From Micromonospora thermarum (GTDB lineage Bacteria > Actinomycetota > Actinomycetes > Mycobacteriales > Micromonosporaceae): DNA of 64,000 nt. The position numbers were made by a program, and so were the translations under genes. The number at the start of each line of letters is the position of its first letter. Within the stretch, counting starts at the first letter, position 1. Positions 25,380-35,603 of the stretch are shown in pieces. The stretch lies in assembly GCF_012034245.1 (NCBI RefSeq), contig NZ_JAATEO010000009.1, positions 1 to 64,000 of the forward strand. Reading direction: 5' to 3'. The notes beneath the pieces were generated by a model. It saw only the letters and a program-made list of their open reading frames with translations, was not told the DNA's origin and made no database searches.

Positions 25380-25473
25380 CGCCGCTTCCGCCCGCCGCTC
25401 CGTCCAGCGTTCCGGGAGTGTCCCGCCGCGTCGCGATTCCCCGGGGAGTCCGGTGTCGCGCCCGGCGCCCCTT

Positions 25474-25536
25474 TGCTCTGCTTCACCCCACGCACTGGAT
25501 TCGGGGCGACGTCGTTGCGTCCGTTGAAGCAGAGCA
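25474..25536. repeat. Intergenic inverted repeat
   Basis: TGCTCTGCTTCA (25474-25485) is perfectly complementary to TGAAGCAGAGCA (25525-25536), separated by 39 bases. It lies between the convergent monooxygenase and GNAT genes and may serve as a bidirectional terminator. Confidence 0.7.
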
Positions 25537-25563
25537 AGGCCCGTAGCGAAAGGCCCGAAGCGA

Positions 25564-25611
25564 GCGAGGGGAGCAGCGCGCGAGGGAAGCAGCGCACCAG
25601 GGGAGCAGCGC
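25564..25611. repeat. Three imperfect tandem 16-bp units
   Basis: Units GCGAGGGGAGCAGCGC (25564-25579), GCGAGGGAAGCAGCGC (25580-25595) and ACCAGGGGAGCAGCGC (25596-25611) follow each other, with a decayed fourth starting GCAAGGGGGA. They sit in the same non-coding stretch as the inverted repeat. Function unknown. Confidence 0.7.
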
Positions 25612-25666
25612 GCAAGGGGGAGGCGGACAAGCGGGTGAGCCACGCGGGAGGTGCCGCGCGCCCGGG

Positions 25667-26512
25667 TCAGGGGACGACGGGCGCGGGTTCGGCGATGCAG
25701 GCGGTGCCGATGCGGCGGAAACCGACCCGCAGGTAGACGCGGGCGATCTCCTCGCTGCCCGCGGAGAGGAAGACCAGGTCGGTGCCGGCGGCGCGCAGCG
25801 CCCGGGCCAGGGCGGCGGTGACCGCGGCGCCCAGGCCGCGGCGGCGGCCGGCCGGCAGGGTGGCCACACCGGCGATCTCGGCGACGTCGCCGACCCGCAT
25901 CGCCATCCCGCTGGCCAACGCCCCCTCCTGCGCCGTGCCGGCCAGGGCCGACAGCCGCCGGCCGTCGGCGACGCGGGCCCGCTCCTCCTCCAGCGCCGCC
26001 ATGTCGAGTTCGGGGAGGGCGGCGTCGCGCTCGGCGGGGCCGCCCGCACCCCGGCCGGTGCCGGGTGCCGCGAAGCCGACCGCGGCGACGGCCCGGCGGG
26101 CGGCCACCGCCGCCGCGAAGTCCGGGTCCGCCGGATCGAGCAGCCGCACCGGTACGTCGGTGAGCGTCGCCGGGTCGGCCAGGGCGGCCGGGTCGAGCAC
26201 CATCAGCGGCGCCTCGAGCACGGACAGGCCCGCCGAGCGGGCGATGGCCAACAGGTCGGGCGTGACCTCGTGGACCCATTCGAAGGCCTCCGGCAACCCG
26301 AGCTCCCGCTGGCGCTCGCGGACGGCCGCGACGTCGGCGAGGGTGGGGGCCGCGGCGGCGTCGAGGCGGGGCCGGGCGTAGAACGGCCAGCCGGCGTCCT
26401 CGCGGACGAACAGCACCAGGGCACCGTGCTCCTCGGCGCGGGCGGCGTCACGCGGCACCGCGTCGTAGAAACGCTCCAGCCGGTCGACCGTATCCTTGTG
26501 CAGGGGATCCAC
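25667..26512 (-). CDS. GNAT family N-acetyltransferase
   Basis: The 281-residue protein has a C-terminal GNAT domain: the acetyl-CoA-binding motif A region VGDVAEIAGVATLPAGRRRG followed by LGAAVTAALARALRAAGTDL and IARVYLRVGFRRIGTACIAE. The first 130 residues form a less conserved N-terminal domain. Such proteins acetylate amines of small molecules or proteins; the substrate is unknown. GTG 26512 is preceded 6 nt upstream by TAGTCT, suggesting a leaderless transcript divergent from gltB. Confidence 0.85.
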   Translation of the reverse strand: MDPLHKDTVDRLERFYDAVPRDAARAEEHGALVLFVREDAGWPFYARPRLDAAAAPTLADVAAVRERQRELGLPEAFEWVHEVTPDLLAIARSAGLSVLEAPLMVLDPAALADPATLTDVPVRLLDPADPDFAAAVAARRAVAAVGFAAPGTGRGAGGPAERDAALPELDMAALEEERARVADGRRLSALAGTAQEGALASGMAMRVGDVAEIAGVATLPAGRRRGLGAAVTAALARALRAAGTDLVFLSAGSEEIARVYLRVGFRRIGTACIAEPAPVVP

Positions 26513-26518
26513 CGCGCG

Positions 26519-26524
26519 AGACTA
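26519..26524 (-). promoter_or_regulatory. -10 box of a leaderless promoter for the GNAT gene
   Basis: TAGTCT on the minus strand lies 6 nt before GTG 26512. Confidence 0.45.
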
Positions 26525-26658
26525 CACGTCCCAGACTCTGGAAGGTGTGATCAATCTGCACTGGCCTTGCGCCGACCCCCCTAACGTAGACTCAAATGAC
26601 CCCTGAGGGCCGACGTCGTCCCCACCGAGATCCAACCTGAGTGACGACAGGAGGCCCG

Positions 26659-29600
26659 GTGGCCTTTCCGTACCCGCACAGCAGCCCGCAGCAGGTCCCG
26701 CACCTCGGCCCCGGCGCGCCGGCGGCCGGGCTCTACGATCCCGCGCACGAGCATGACGCCTGCGGGGTGGCCTTCGTGGCGGACCTGCACGGCCGGCGCT
26801 CGCACGCGGTCGTGGCGAACGGGCTCGGCGCGCTCTGCCGGCTGGACCACCGGGGTGCCCGCGGCGCGGAGCCGAACACGGGCGACGGCGCCGGAATCAT
26901 GATCCAGGTGCCGGACGCGTTCCTGCGTACGGTGGTGGACTTCCCGCTGCCGCCCGCCGGCGAGTACGCGACCGGCCTGGTCTTCCTGCCCGACGACGAC
27001 GAGGCCGAGGCGCGCGCCCGCCGGGTGGTGGAGAAGTACGCGCTGGTCGAGGGCGCCGACCTGCTCGGGTGGCGGGACGTGCCGGTCGACCCGTCCGGCC
27101 TCGGCGAGACGGCCCTCGCGGCGATGCCCCGGGTACGGCAGCTGTTCCTCGCCGCGCACCGGCTGACCGACTCGCCGGACGGCCCGGCCGGGTCCCGCCT
27201 CGGCGGCGTCGAGCTGGAGCGGGTGGCGTTCTGCGTCCGCAAGCAGGCCGAGCGGGAGTCCGCCGAGCGCGGCGTGCCGGCGTACTTCCCGTCCCTGTCC
27301 GGCCGGACGATGGTCTGGAAGGGCATGCTCACCCCGGACCAGTTGCCGGAGTTCTACCCGGAGCTGACCGACGAGCGGGTGGAGAGCGCGATCGCGCTGG
27401 TGCACTCCCGCTTCTCGACCAACACGTTCCCGTCCTGGCCGCTGGCGCACCCGTACCGCTTCATCGCCCACAACGGCGAGATCAACACCATCCGCGGGAA
27501 CCGCAACTGGATGCAGGCCCGGGAGGCGCTGCTGCGCACCGCGAACCTGCCGGGGAACATCCGCCGGATCTTCCCGGTCTGCACGCCCGCCGCCTCCGAC
27601 TCGGCCAACTTCGACGAGGTCCTCGAACTGCTGCACCTCGCCGGGCGGAGCCTGCCGCACGCGGTGCTGATGATGATCCCCGAGGCGTGGGAGAACGACC
27701 CGGACATGCGCGCCGACAAGCGCGCCTTCTACCGGTTCCACGCCAGCCTGATGGAGCCGTGGGACGGGCCGGCGTCGGTGGCGTTCACCGACGGCGAGAT
27801 CGTCGGCGCGGTGCTGGACCGCAACGGCCTGCGCCCGGGCCGCTGGTGGCAGACCGCGGACGGGCTGGTCGTGCTCGGCAGCGAGGCGGGTGTGCTCGAC
27901 CTGGACCCGGCCACCGTCGTCGCCAAGGGGCGCCTCCAGCCGGGGAAGATGTTCCTGGTCGACACCGTCGCCGGCCGGATCGTGCACGACGACGAGATCA
28001 AGGCGGAGCTGGCCGCGGAGCGGCCGTACGCCGACTGGCTGCACGCCGGTCTGATCGATCTGACCGATCTGCCGGCCCGCGAGCACATCGTCTACACCCA
28101 CGACTCGGTCCGCCGCCGGCAGCAGACCTTCGGCTACACCGAGGAGGAGCTGAAGATCCTCCTCGCGCCGATGGCGCGCGCCGGCGCCGAGCCGATCGGC
28201 TCGATGGGCACGGACACGCCGATCTCCCCGCTGTCCACCCGGCCGCGGCTGCTCTACGACTACTTCCACCAGCTCTTCGCCCAGGTCACCAACCCGCCGC
28301 TGGACGCGATCCGCGAGGAGCTGGTGACCAGCCTGCAGTCCACCATCGGTCCGGAGGGCAACCTGCTCGACCCGGGCCCGGCGAGCTGCCGGCAGATCGT
28401 GCTGCCGTACCCGGTGATCGACAACGACGAGCTGGCGAAGATCCTCTCCATCGACGAGGACGGGGACCTGCCCGGCTTCAAGGCGGTCCGGGTCTCCGGG
28501 CTGTACCGGGTGCGCGAGGGCGGCGCCGGCATCAAGGCCCGCCTGACCGAAATCTGCCGGCACGTCTCCGAGGCGATCGAGGACGGCGTCCGCATCCTGG
28601 TGCTGTCCGACCGGGACTCCAACGCCGACCTGGCCCCGATCCCGTCGCTGCTGCTCACCGCGGCGGTGCACCAGCACCTGGTCCGCGAGCAGACCCGTAC
28701 GCAGGTGGCGCTGATCGTGGAGTCCGGGGACTGCCGGGAGGTGCACCACGCGGCGGTGCTGATCGGGTACGGCGCGGCGGCGGTCAACCCGTACCTGGCC
28801 TTCGAGTCGGTGGAGGACATGATCTCCACCGGCGCGCTGGTCGGCGTGGAACCCGCCACGGCGGTCCGCAACTACGTCAAGGCGCTCGGCAAGGGCGTCC
28901 TGAAGATCATGTCCAAGATGGGCATCTCCACGGTGTCCTCGTACTGCGGCGCGCAGGTCTTCGAGGCGGTCGGGCTGGACACCCGCCTGGTCGAGCGCTA
29001 CTTCCGGGGCACCCCCAGCAAGATCGGCGGCATCGGGCTGGGCGAGATCCACGCCGAGGTGGCCGCCCGGCACTCCCGCGCCTGGCCCGCGCCGGGCGCG
29101 ACGGCCACCGACCTGCTGGAGGTCGGCGGCGAGTACCAGTGGCGCCGTGAGGGCGAGCTGCACCTGTTCAACCCGGAGACGGTCTTCCTGCTCCAGCACG
29201 CCACCCGCAGCCGGCAGTACGACGTCTTCCGGAAGTACACCGCGAAGGTCGACGAGCTGGCCGCGAAGGCCGGGTCGCTGCGCGGCCTGTTCACGCTGCG
29301 CGCCGGGGTGCGCCCGCCGGTGCCGATCGAGGAGGTGGAGCCGGCCACCGAGATCGTCAAGCGGTTCGCGACCGGCGCCATGTCGTACGGGTCGATCTCG
29401 GCCGAGGCGCACGAGACCCTCGCGATCGCGATGAACCGCCTCGGCGGCCGGTCCAACACCGGCGAGGGCGGCGAGGACGTCGAGCGGCTGTACGACCCCG
29501 AGCGCCGCTCGTCGGTCAAGCAGATCGCCAGCGGCCGCTTCGGCGTGACGACGGAGTACCTGGTCAACGCCGACGACCTCCAGATCAAGATGGCGCAGGG

Positions 29601-31347
29601 CGCCAAGCCCGGCGAGGGCGGCCAGCTGCCCGGCAACAAGGTCTGGCCGTGGATCGCAAGGACCCGCCACGCCACGCCCGGCGTCGGGCTGATCTCCCCG
29701 CCGCCGCACCACGACATCTACTCCATCGAGGACCTGGCCCAGCTGGTGCACGACCTGAAGTGCGTCAACCCGTCCTCGCGGGTGCACGTCAAGCTGGTCA
29801 GCGAGGTCGGCGTGGGCACGGTCGCGGCGGGCGTGGCCAAGCTCAAGGCCGACGTCATCCTCATCTCCGGCCACGACGGCGGCACCGGCGCGTCCCCGCT
29901 GAACTCGTTGAAGCACGCCGGCACCCCGTGGGAGCTGGGCCTGGCGGAGGCGCAGCAGACGCTGCTGCTCAACAAGCTCCGCGACCGGGTCACCGTGCAG
30001 GTCGACGGCCAGCTCAAGACCGGCCGGGACGTCCTGATCGCGGCGCTGCTCGGCGCGGAGGAGTTCGGCTTCGCCACCGCCCCGCTGATCGTCGAGGGCT
30101 GCGTGATGATGCGGGTCTGCCACCTGGACACCTGCCCGGTCGGCATCGCGACGCAGAACCCGGTGCTGCGCGAGCGGTTCACCGGCAAGCCGGAGTTCGT
30201 GGAGAACTTCTTCCTCTTCCTCGCCGAGGAGGTCCGCGGGTACCTGGCCGAGCTGGGCCTGCGGTCGATCGACGAGGCGATCGGGCGGACCGAGCTGCTC
30301 GACGTCACCCCGGCGATCGACCACTGGAAGGCCGCCGGCCTCGACCTCGCCCCGGTGCTGTACCTGCCGGAGCTGCCGGAGGGCACCGCCCGCCGGGGCG
30401 TCCGCGCCCAGGACCACGGCCTGGAGCTGGCGCTGGACAACGAGCTGATCGCGCTCGCCGAGCCGGCCCTGCGCGACGGCGTCCACGTCCGCGTCGAGGT
30501 GCCGGTGCGCAACGAGCACCGCAGCGTCGGCGCGATGCTCGGCGGTGAGGTCGTTCGCCGGCACGGCGGCGCCGGCCTGCCCACCGACACCATCGAGTTC
30601 GACCTGCGGGGCACGGCCGGGCAGTCGTTCGGCGCGTTCCTGCCGCGCGGGGTCACCCTGCGGCTGCACGGCGACGCCAACGACTACGTCGGCAAGGGCC
30701 TCTCCGGCGGCCGGCTGGTGGTCCGGCCGGACGAGGCCGCGCCGTTCGTGAACTCCGAGGCCACCGAGGGCGCGCGGGCCGAGGACCAGATCATCGCCGG
30801 CAACACGATCCTGTACGGGGCGACCGCGGGCGAGGTCTTCCTGCGCGGCCGGGTGGGGGAGCGGTTCGCGGTGCGCAACTCGGGCGCGGTGGCCGTCGTC
30901 GAGGGCGTCGGCGACCACGGCTGCGAGTACATGACCGGTGGCACCGTGGTGGTGCTCGGCCCGACCGGGCGCAACTTCGCGGCCGGCATGTCCGGCGGGA
31001 CCGCGTTCGTGTGGCGGCTGGACCGGCGGCGCGTGAACGCCGAGCTGGTCGACCTGGCGCCGCTGCGCGAGGAGGAGCGGGCCGCGCTGCACGAGTTGGT
31101 GCAGCGGCACTTCGCCGAGACCGACTCGGCGGTCGCCGAGGAGCTGCTCAAGCGCTGGCCGGAGGCGGTGGAGGAGTTCACCGCCGTGGTGCCCCGGGAC
31201 TACCGCCGGGTGCTGGAGATCATGCGGGCCGCCGAAGCCGCCGGCCACGACGTCGACGACGCGGTGATGAGCGCCCTGGGCGCGCCGTCGGCCGCGTCGG
31301 TGCCGCCCGCCCCGCGGGCGGTCGCCCAGGAGGTGGCTCGTGCCTGA
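26659..31347 (+). CDS. gltB: Glutamate synthase large subunit
   Basis: GltB transfers the glutamine amide to 2-oxoglutarate. In order there are a class II glutaminase domain with its nucleophile in EHDACGVAF (Cys35 after a propeptide of about 34 residues), a central domain, the FMN-binding synthase domain (GMSSKI-type region [17 protein letters not shown], then [20 protein letters not shown] and [12 protein letters not shown]), the 3Fe-4S cysteines [15 protein letters not shown], and the C-terminal GXGXG domain. At 1562 residues it is full length. GTG 26659 has ACAGGAGG upstream; GTG 26641 is an alternative. Overlaps gltD by 8 bases. Confidence 0.96.
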   Translation: MAFPYPHSSPQQVPHLGPGAPAAGLYDPAHEHDACGVAFVADLHGRRSHAVVANGLGALCRLDHRGARGAEPNTGDGAGIMIQVPDAFLRTVVDFPLPPAGEYATGLVFLPDDDEAEARARRVVEKYALVEGADLLGWRDVPVDPSGLGETALAAMPRVRQLFLAAHRLTDSPDGPAGSRLGGVELERVAFCVRKQAERESAERGVPAYFPSLSGRTMVWKGMLTPDQLPEFYPELTDERVESAIALVHSRFSTNTFPSWPLAHPYRFIAHNGEINTIRGNRNWMQAREALLRTANLPGNIRRIFPVCTPAASDSANFDEVLELLHLAGRSLPHAVLMMIPEAWENDPDMRADKRAFYRFHASLMEPWDGPASVAFTDGEIVGAVLDRNGLRPGRWWQTADGLVVLGSEAGVLDLDPATVVAKGRLQPGKMFLVDTVAGRIVHDDEIKAELAAERPYADWLHAGLIDLTDLPAREHIVYTHDSVRRRQQTFGYTEEELKILLAPMARAGAEPIGSMGTDTPISPLSTRPRLLYDYFHQLFAQVTNPPLDAIREELVTSLQSTIGPEGNLLDPGPASCRQIVLPYPVIDNDELAKILSIDEDGDLPGFKAVRVSGLYRVREGGAGIKARLTEICRHVSEAIEDGVRILVLSDRDSNADLAPIPSLLLTAAVHQHLVREQTRTQVALIVESGDCREVHHAAVLIGYGAAAVNPYLAFESVEDMISTGALVGVEPATAVRNYVKALGKGVLKIMSKMGISTVSSYCGAQVFEAVGLDTRLVERYFRGTPSKIGGIGLGEIHAEVAARHSRAWPAPGATATDLLEVGGEYQWRREGELHLFNPETVFLLQHATRSRQYDVFRKYTAKVDELAAKAGSLRGLFTLRAGVRPPVPIEEVEPATEIVKRFATGAMSYGSISAEAHETLAIAMNRLGGRSNTGEGGEDVERLYDPERRSSVKQIASGRFGVTTEYLVNADDLQIKMAQGAKPGEGGQLPGNKVWPWIARTRHATPGVGLISPPPHHDIYSIEDLAQLVHDLKCVNPSSRVHVKLVSEVGVGTVAAGVAKLKADVILISGHDGGTGASPLNSLKHAGTPWELGLAEAQQTLLLNKLRDRVTVQVDGQLKTGRDVLIAALLGAEEFGFATAPLIVEGCVMMRVCHLDTCPVGIATQNPVLRERFTGKPEFVENFFLFLAEEVRGYLAELGLRSIDEAIGRTELLDVTPAIDHWKAAGLDLAPVLYLPELPEGTARRGVRAQDHGLELALDNELIALAEPALRDGVHVRVEVPVRNEHRSVGAMLGGEVVRRHGGAGLPTDTIEFDLRGTAGQSFGAFLPRGVTLRLHGDANDYVGKGLSGGRLVVRPDEAAPFVNSEATEGARAEDQIIAGNTILYGATAGEVFLRGRVGERFAVRNSGAVAVVEGVGDHGCEYMTGGTVVVLGPTGRNFAAGMSGGTAFVWRLDRRRVNAELVDLAPLREEERAALHELVQRHFAETDSAVAEELLKRWPEAVEEFTAVVPRDYRRVLEIMRAAEAAGHDVDDAVMSALGAPSAASVPPAPRAVAQEVARA

Positions 31348-32848
31348 CCCGAACGGTTTCCTGCGCTACGACCGGCGGCTGCCCGCGCGCCGGCCGGTGC
31401 CGGTGCGGATCATGGACTGGCGCGAGGTGTACCCGCCGGCCGGCGAGGACCTGGTCCGCGAGCAGGCCACCCGCTGCATGGACTGCGGCATCCCGTTCTG
31501 CCACGACGGCTGCCCGCTGGGCAACCGCATCCCGGACTGGAACGACCTGGTCCGCACCGGCAACTGGGACGCCGCGGTGGAGTCGCTGCACGCCACCAAC
31601 AACTTCCCGGAGTTCACCGGCCGGCTGTGCCCGGCGCCCTGCGAGGCGGCCTGCGTGCTCGGCCTCGGCGGGCAGCAGCCGGTCACCATCAAGCAGGTCG
31701 AGGTGGAGATCGCCGACGCGGCCGTGGCCCGTGGCGGGCTGCGTCCCCGGCCGGTGCCGGCGCCGACCGGGAAGTCCGTCGCGGTGGTCGGCTCCGGCCC
31801 GGCCGGGCTCGCCGCCGCACAGCAGCTGGCGCGCGCCGGTCACGCCGTCACCGTGTACGAGCGCGACGACGCCCTCGGCGGCCTGCTGCGGTACGGCATC
31901 CCCGACTTCAAGCTGGAGAAGCACCACATCGACCGGCGGCTGGCGCAGCTCGCCGCCGAGGGGGTGCGCTTCCGCACCGGGGTGAACGTCGGCGTCGACG
32001 TGACCGCCGAGGAACTGCGCGCCGAGCACGACGCGGTGCTGCTCGCCTGCGGCGCGCTCGCCGGCCGGGACACCCCGGGCACGCCGGGCCGGGCGCTGCG
32101 CGGCGTCCACCAGGCGATGGAGCACCTGGTCGCCGCCAACCGGGTGGTCGCCGCCGCCGGGGACGGCAACCCGGCGCTCGCGGTGCTGCCCGACGGCACC
32201 CCGATCGACGCGGCCGCCAAGCACGTCGTGATCATCGGCGGCGGCGACACGGCGGCCGACTGCCTGGGCGTCGCCCACCGGCAGGGCGCGGCCGGCGTGC
32301 ACCAGCTCGACCTGTACCCGCAGCCGCCCCGCTCCCGGGACGAGGAGCGCGACCCGTGGCCGACGTGGCCGTGGGTCCTGCGCGAGTACCCGGCCCACGA
32401 GGAGGGTGGCGAGCGCGTCTTCGCCGTGGCCGTACAGGAGTTCGTCGACGACGGCACCGGCGCGGTGCGGGCGGTCCGCATCGCCGAGGTGACCGTGGAG
32501 AAGCGCGACGGCCGGCGCATCGTCACCGCGCTGCCCGGCTCGGAGCGGGAACTGCCGGCCGACCTGGTCCTGCTGGCGATCGGCTTCGAGGGCACCGAGG
32601 AGCAGCCGCTGCTCGACCAGCTCGGGGTGACCCGCAACCCGCGTGGCGCGGTGGACGCCCGCCCGGACTGGCAGACCGACGTCGACGGGGTGTTCGTCGC
32701 GGGCGACATGCACCGCGGCGCCTCGCTGATCGTGTGGGCGATCGCGGAGGGCCGGGCGGCGGCCTCGGCCATCCACGCGTACCTGGGCGGCGCGGGGTCG
32801 CTCCCCGCTCCGGTGGAGCCCGCCGCGCAGCCCCTCGCAGCCCGCTGA
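31340..32848 (+). CDS. gltD: Glutamate synthase small subunit
   Basis: GltD feeds electrons from NADPH through FAD and iron-sulfur clusters to GltB. The N-terminus carries cysteine clusters [20 protein letters not shown] and [12 protein letters not shown] for 4Fe-4S centres, then the FAD-binding [19 protein letters not shown] with [15 protein letters not shown], the NADPH-binding [13 protein letters not shown], and the final [19 protein letters not shown]. Length 502 is a little longer than the usual 470-490. GTG 31340 lies inside the gltB 3-prime end, so the two are translationally coupled. Confidence 0.96.
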   Translation: MPDPNGFLRYDRRLPARRPVPVRIMDWREVYPPAGEDLVREQATRCMDCGIPFCHDGCPLGNRIPDWNDLVRTGNWDAAVESLHATNNFPEFTGRLCPAPCEAACVLGLGGQQPVTIKQVEVEIADAAVARGGLRPRPVPAPTGKSVAVVGSGPAGLAAAQQLARAGHAVTVYERDDALGGLLRYGIPDFKLEKHHIDRRLAQLAAEGVRFRTGVNVGVDVTAEELRAEHDAVLLACGALAGRDTPGTPGRALRGVHQAMEHLVAANRVVAAAGDGNPALAVLPDGTPIDAAAKHVVIIGGGDTAADCLGVAHRQGAAGVHQLDLYPQPPRSRDEERDPWPTWPWVLREYPAHEEGGERVFAVAVQEFVDDGTGAVRAVRIAEVTVEKRDGRRIVTALPGSERELPADLVLLAIGFEGTEEQPLLDQLGVTRNPRGAVDARPDWQTDVDGVFVAGDMHRGASLIVWAIAEGRAAASAIHAYLGGAGSLPAPVEPAAQPLAAR

Positions 32849-33062
32849 CCTCGCCGGACGCCCCGGTTCCGGCCCTCGCGGGGCCCTGGGACCGGGGCGT
32901 CGGCGTGTCCGGTTCGTGCCCGGTTGGTGCCGGCCGCCCGGACCCACCGGTGAACCCCCTCACGAACAGGGGCGGAGAGGTTTAGCGCGGGTCAGACTTG
33001 TCGCCGGCCGGACCCGGACGGGTCCGGCTTTCGTCTGTCGCCGTCCTGGCCGGGAGGTCCTC

Positions 33063-34514
33063 GTGGCGCTCGGAACCACCTTCGCCGCGCTGCGTCACCG
33101 CAACTACCGCATCTGGGCCGCCGCCGGGTTCGTCTCCGTCGTCGGCACCTGGATGCAGGTGCTCGGAGTCAACTGGTACGTGCTGGCCGAGACCGGTTCG
33201 GCGACGTCGATGGGGCTCGCCATCCTTCTCCAGGCGATCCCCACCCTCCTGCTCAGCGCGTGGGGCGGGGCACTGGCCGACCGGCTGCCCGCCCGTCCGC
33301 TGCTGATCGGGGCGCAGGGCGCCCACGCGGCGCTCGCGGCCGGCCTCGCCGTGGTGGCCGCGACCGGCGCCGGCGGGCTCCCGGCCATCTACGCGATCTC
33401 GCTCGCCTCCGGCGCGGTGTCCGCGATCGAGGGCCCGATGATGGGCCGCTGGGCCTCGACGTTGGTGGACCGGGACACTCTCGGCAACGCGCTCGCCCTC
33501 GGGTCGCTCACCAACTCCGCCGGGCGCATCCTCGGCATGAGCGCCGGCGCCGTCGTGGTCGCCGCCGCCGGCCCCGCGCTGCTGTTCGCCGTCAACGCCG
33601 CGAGCTTCGTCGCGGTGGTGGTGGCCCTGTGCGCCGTCCGCGAGCGCGACCGGTACGCCCCGGAGCCGGTCGACGCGGCACCGGACTCCGGTGGGATCCG
33701 GGCCGGCTTCCGCTACCTGCTGCGGCAGCCGGTGGTGCTGGTGGCGCTGGCCCTGTCCTTCGTACTGGGCAGCCTCGGCCGCAACTACCAGGTGACGATG
33801 GCCGCGATGAGCGACGGGCCGCTCGGCGGGGGCGCCGCCGGGTACGGGCTGCTGTCCACCGTCTTCGCCGTCGGCACCGTACTCGGGGCGCTCGTGGCCG
33901 CGCGTCGTCGCGATCTCGGCTACGGTGTGCTGATCGGCGCCGGACTGCTGGCCAGCGCGCTGCAGATCGTCGCGGGGCTGGCGCCGGGCACCCTGAGCTT
34001 CGCCGCCGTCATCCTGCCCGTGGCCGCCGCCGCGGTGGTCATCGACACCACTGTCGGCACCCGGGCCCAGCTCGACACCGACTACGCGATGCGCGGGCGG
34101 GTGCTCGGCGCGCTGGCGGTGACCGGGTCCGTGTCGGCCGCTGTCGGCGCGCCGCTGCTCGGCTGGCTCTCCGAGCACGCCGGTCCCCGGCAGACCCTGG
34201 TGCTGGCCGGTGCGGTCACCGTGGTGGCCGCCGCCGCGGCCGGGGTGGCCCTCGACCGGCTGCGGGAGCGCCGGCTGTGCAACCGGGTCGCGCGGGTGCT
34301 CGCCGCCTCCCGGGTACGGCGTCCGGCCCGCCGGGTCGCCGCGTCCGCGGGCCGGGTCGTCCGCCCGGCGTCGCGGGCCGTCGAGGGCGTCCGACCGTCC
34401 CCGCACGGTGCCGTCCGGGCGCCACGGGTCGGGGTGGGCCCGTGGTCCCGGCGGCCGTCGACGACCCGGCCGCGGAACCGCACCGGTGCCGGAGCGCCCC
34501 TGCCGGGCCGGTGA
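33063..34514 (+). CDS. MFS transporter (EntS-like exporter family)
   Basis: The 483-residue protein has about twelve membrane segments and starts MALGTTFAALRHRNYRIWAA, typical of the MFS_3 / enterobactin-exporter-like family; conserved features include GTWMQVLGVNWYVL and GGALADRLPARPL. It would export small molecules with proton antiport. A basic Arg/Pro-rich tail of about 80 residues (from about residue 405) is cytoplasmic. GTG 33063 has GGGAGGTCC upstream; the frame is open further upstream but without membrane-protein character. No siderophore cluster is beside it. Confidence 0.88.
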   Translation: MALGTTFAALRHRNYRIWAAAGFVSVVGTWMQVLGVNWYVLAETGSATSMGLAILLQAIPTLLLSAWGGALADRLPARPLLIGAQGAHAALAAGLAVVAATGAGGLPAIYAISLASGAVSAIEGPMMGRWASTLVDRDTLGNALALGSLTNSAGRILGMSAGAVVVAAAGPALLFAVNAASFVAVVVALCAVRERDRYAPEPVDAAPDSGGIRAGFRYLLRQPVVLVALALSFVLGSLGRNYQVTMAAMSDGPLGGGAAGYGLLSTVFAVGTVLGALVAARRRDLGYGVLIGAGLLASALQIVAGLAPGTLSFAAVILPVAAAAVVIDTTVGTRAQLDTDYAMRGRVLGALAVTGSVSAAVGAPLLGWLSEHAGPRQTLVLAGAVTVVAAAAAGVALDRLRERRLCNRVARVLAASRVRRPARRVAASAGRVVRPASRAVEGVRPSPHGAVRAPRVGVGPWSRRPSTTRPRNRTGAGAPLPGR

Positions 34515-34576
34515 CCGGAGCCCGTTCACCATCTCCTCCGGGTGCGCCAGGCAGGGACTCCATCGCTGAACGCCTA

Positions 34577-34605
34577 TTCACTTGATCTAAATGTTTCGAT
34601 AGCAT
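34577..34605 (+). promoter_or_regulatory. Candidate sigma-70-type promoter of the SGNH hydrolase gene
   Basis: TTCACT (34577-34582) and TAGCAT (34600-34605) are separated by 17 bases in an unusually AT-rich stretch, about 80 bases before ATG 34688. Confidence 0.5.
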
Positions 34606-34687
34606 TACCGGCTAGTAACAACCGTTGCATCCCTGGCCACGCGCGCGGTCACAGGGCCCCACCACCCCTGTCCTGTGGAGGTCCCTC

Positions 34688-35485
34688 ATGCCACACCGCC
34701 CGCTGGCCCGCGCCCTGGGCGCGCTGGTCGCCGTCCTCACCTCCGTCACCGGCGCGGTGCTCGTCCCCGGCACCGCGCAGGCCGCGACCGTCAACTACGT
34801 CGCCCTCGGCGACTCCTACTCCTCCGGCGTCGGCGCCGGCCCGTACGACCTGTCCGGCTGCCTGCGCAGCCAGAAGTCGTACGCCCCGCTCTGGGCCGCG
34901 GCCAACGCCGTGACCAGCTTCCGCTTCCCCGCCTGCGGCGGCGCGGTCACCGCCGACGTCATCAACGAGCAGGTGAGCTCCCTGAGCACCAGCACCACCC
35001 TGGTGACCATCACGATCGGCGGCAACGACGCCGGCTTCGCGGACGTGATGACCACCTGCCGGTTCGGCAGCACCTCCAGCTGCACCAACGCCGTCAACAA
35101 CGCCAAGTCGTTCGCCACCACCACCCTCCCGGGCCGGCTGGACGCCACGTACGCGGCCATCCGCAACCGGGCCCCGAACGCCCGCCTGATCGTGCTCGGT
35201 TACCCGCGCCTGTTCGAGACCACCTACTGTGGGCTGTTCGCGATGAGCACCTACAAGCGGACGATCCTCAACGAGGCCGCCGACGTGCTCGCCGGCGTCA
35301 TCGCCGCCCGGGCCGCCGCGGCCGGGGCCACCTTCGCCGACACCCGCCCCTACTTCGCCGGCCACGGCGTGTGCGCGTCCGACCCGTGGATCCGGGACGT
35401 CACCGGGGTCATCGAGGCGTACCACCCGGACGCCGACGGCTACCGCTACGGCTACCTGCCCGCGCTGAACGCCGTCACCCGCTGA
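34688..35485 (+). CDS. Secreted SGNH/GDSL hydrolase (lipase/esterase)
   Basis: The 265-residue protein has a Sec signal peptide (residues 1 to about 32, ending GTAQA) and the SGNH blocks: ALGDSYSSGVG with nucleophile Ser43, the oxyanion Gly of CGGAVTADVI, ITIGGNDAGF, and the catalytic histidine in IEAYHPDADGY. Six cysteines in the mature part would form three disulfides, as in the Streptomyces rimosus lipase/SsEst group. It is probably an extracellular lipase or esterase. ATG 34688 has GTGGAGGT upstream. A likely promoter lies in the AT-rich leader. Confidence 0.93.
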   Translation: MPHRPLARALGALVAVLTSVTGAVLVPGTAQAATVNYVALGDSYSSGVGAGPYDLSGCLRSQKSYAPLWAAANAVTSFRFPACGGAVTADVINEQVSSLSTSTTLVTITIGGNDAGFADVMTTCRFGSTSSCTNAVNNAKSFATTTLPGRLDATYAAIRNRAPNARLIVLGYPRLFETTYCGLFAMSTYKRTILNEAADVLAGVIAARAAAAGATFADTRPYFAGHGVCASDPWIRDVTGVIEAYHPDADGYRYGYLPALNAVTR

Positions 35486-35603
35486 CCCGCACGGCCCGGC
35501 GGCCGACGGTCCACCCCGGACCGCCGGCCGCCGGCCGTCTTGCCGAGATCCGCCACACTGGGTGGATCGGACGGACACGGTGCGCCACTGCCCGGAGGTG
35601 ACC

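Noticed and set aside
26581..31248. Open frame of about 1555 codons on the minus strand opposite gltB
   Set aside because: It is the antisense frame of gltB, kept open by high G+C. Its composition (Gln/Arg/His/Leu/Val-rich) fits no family.
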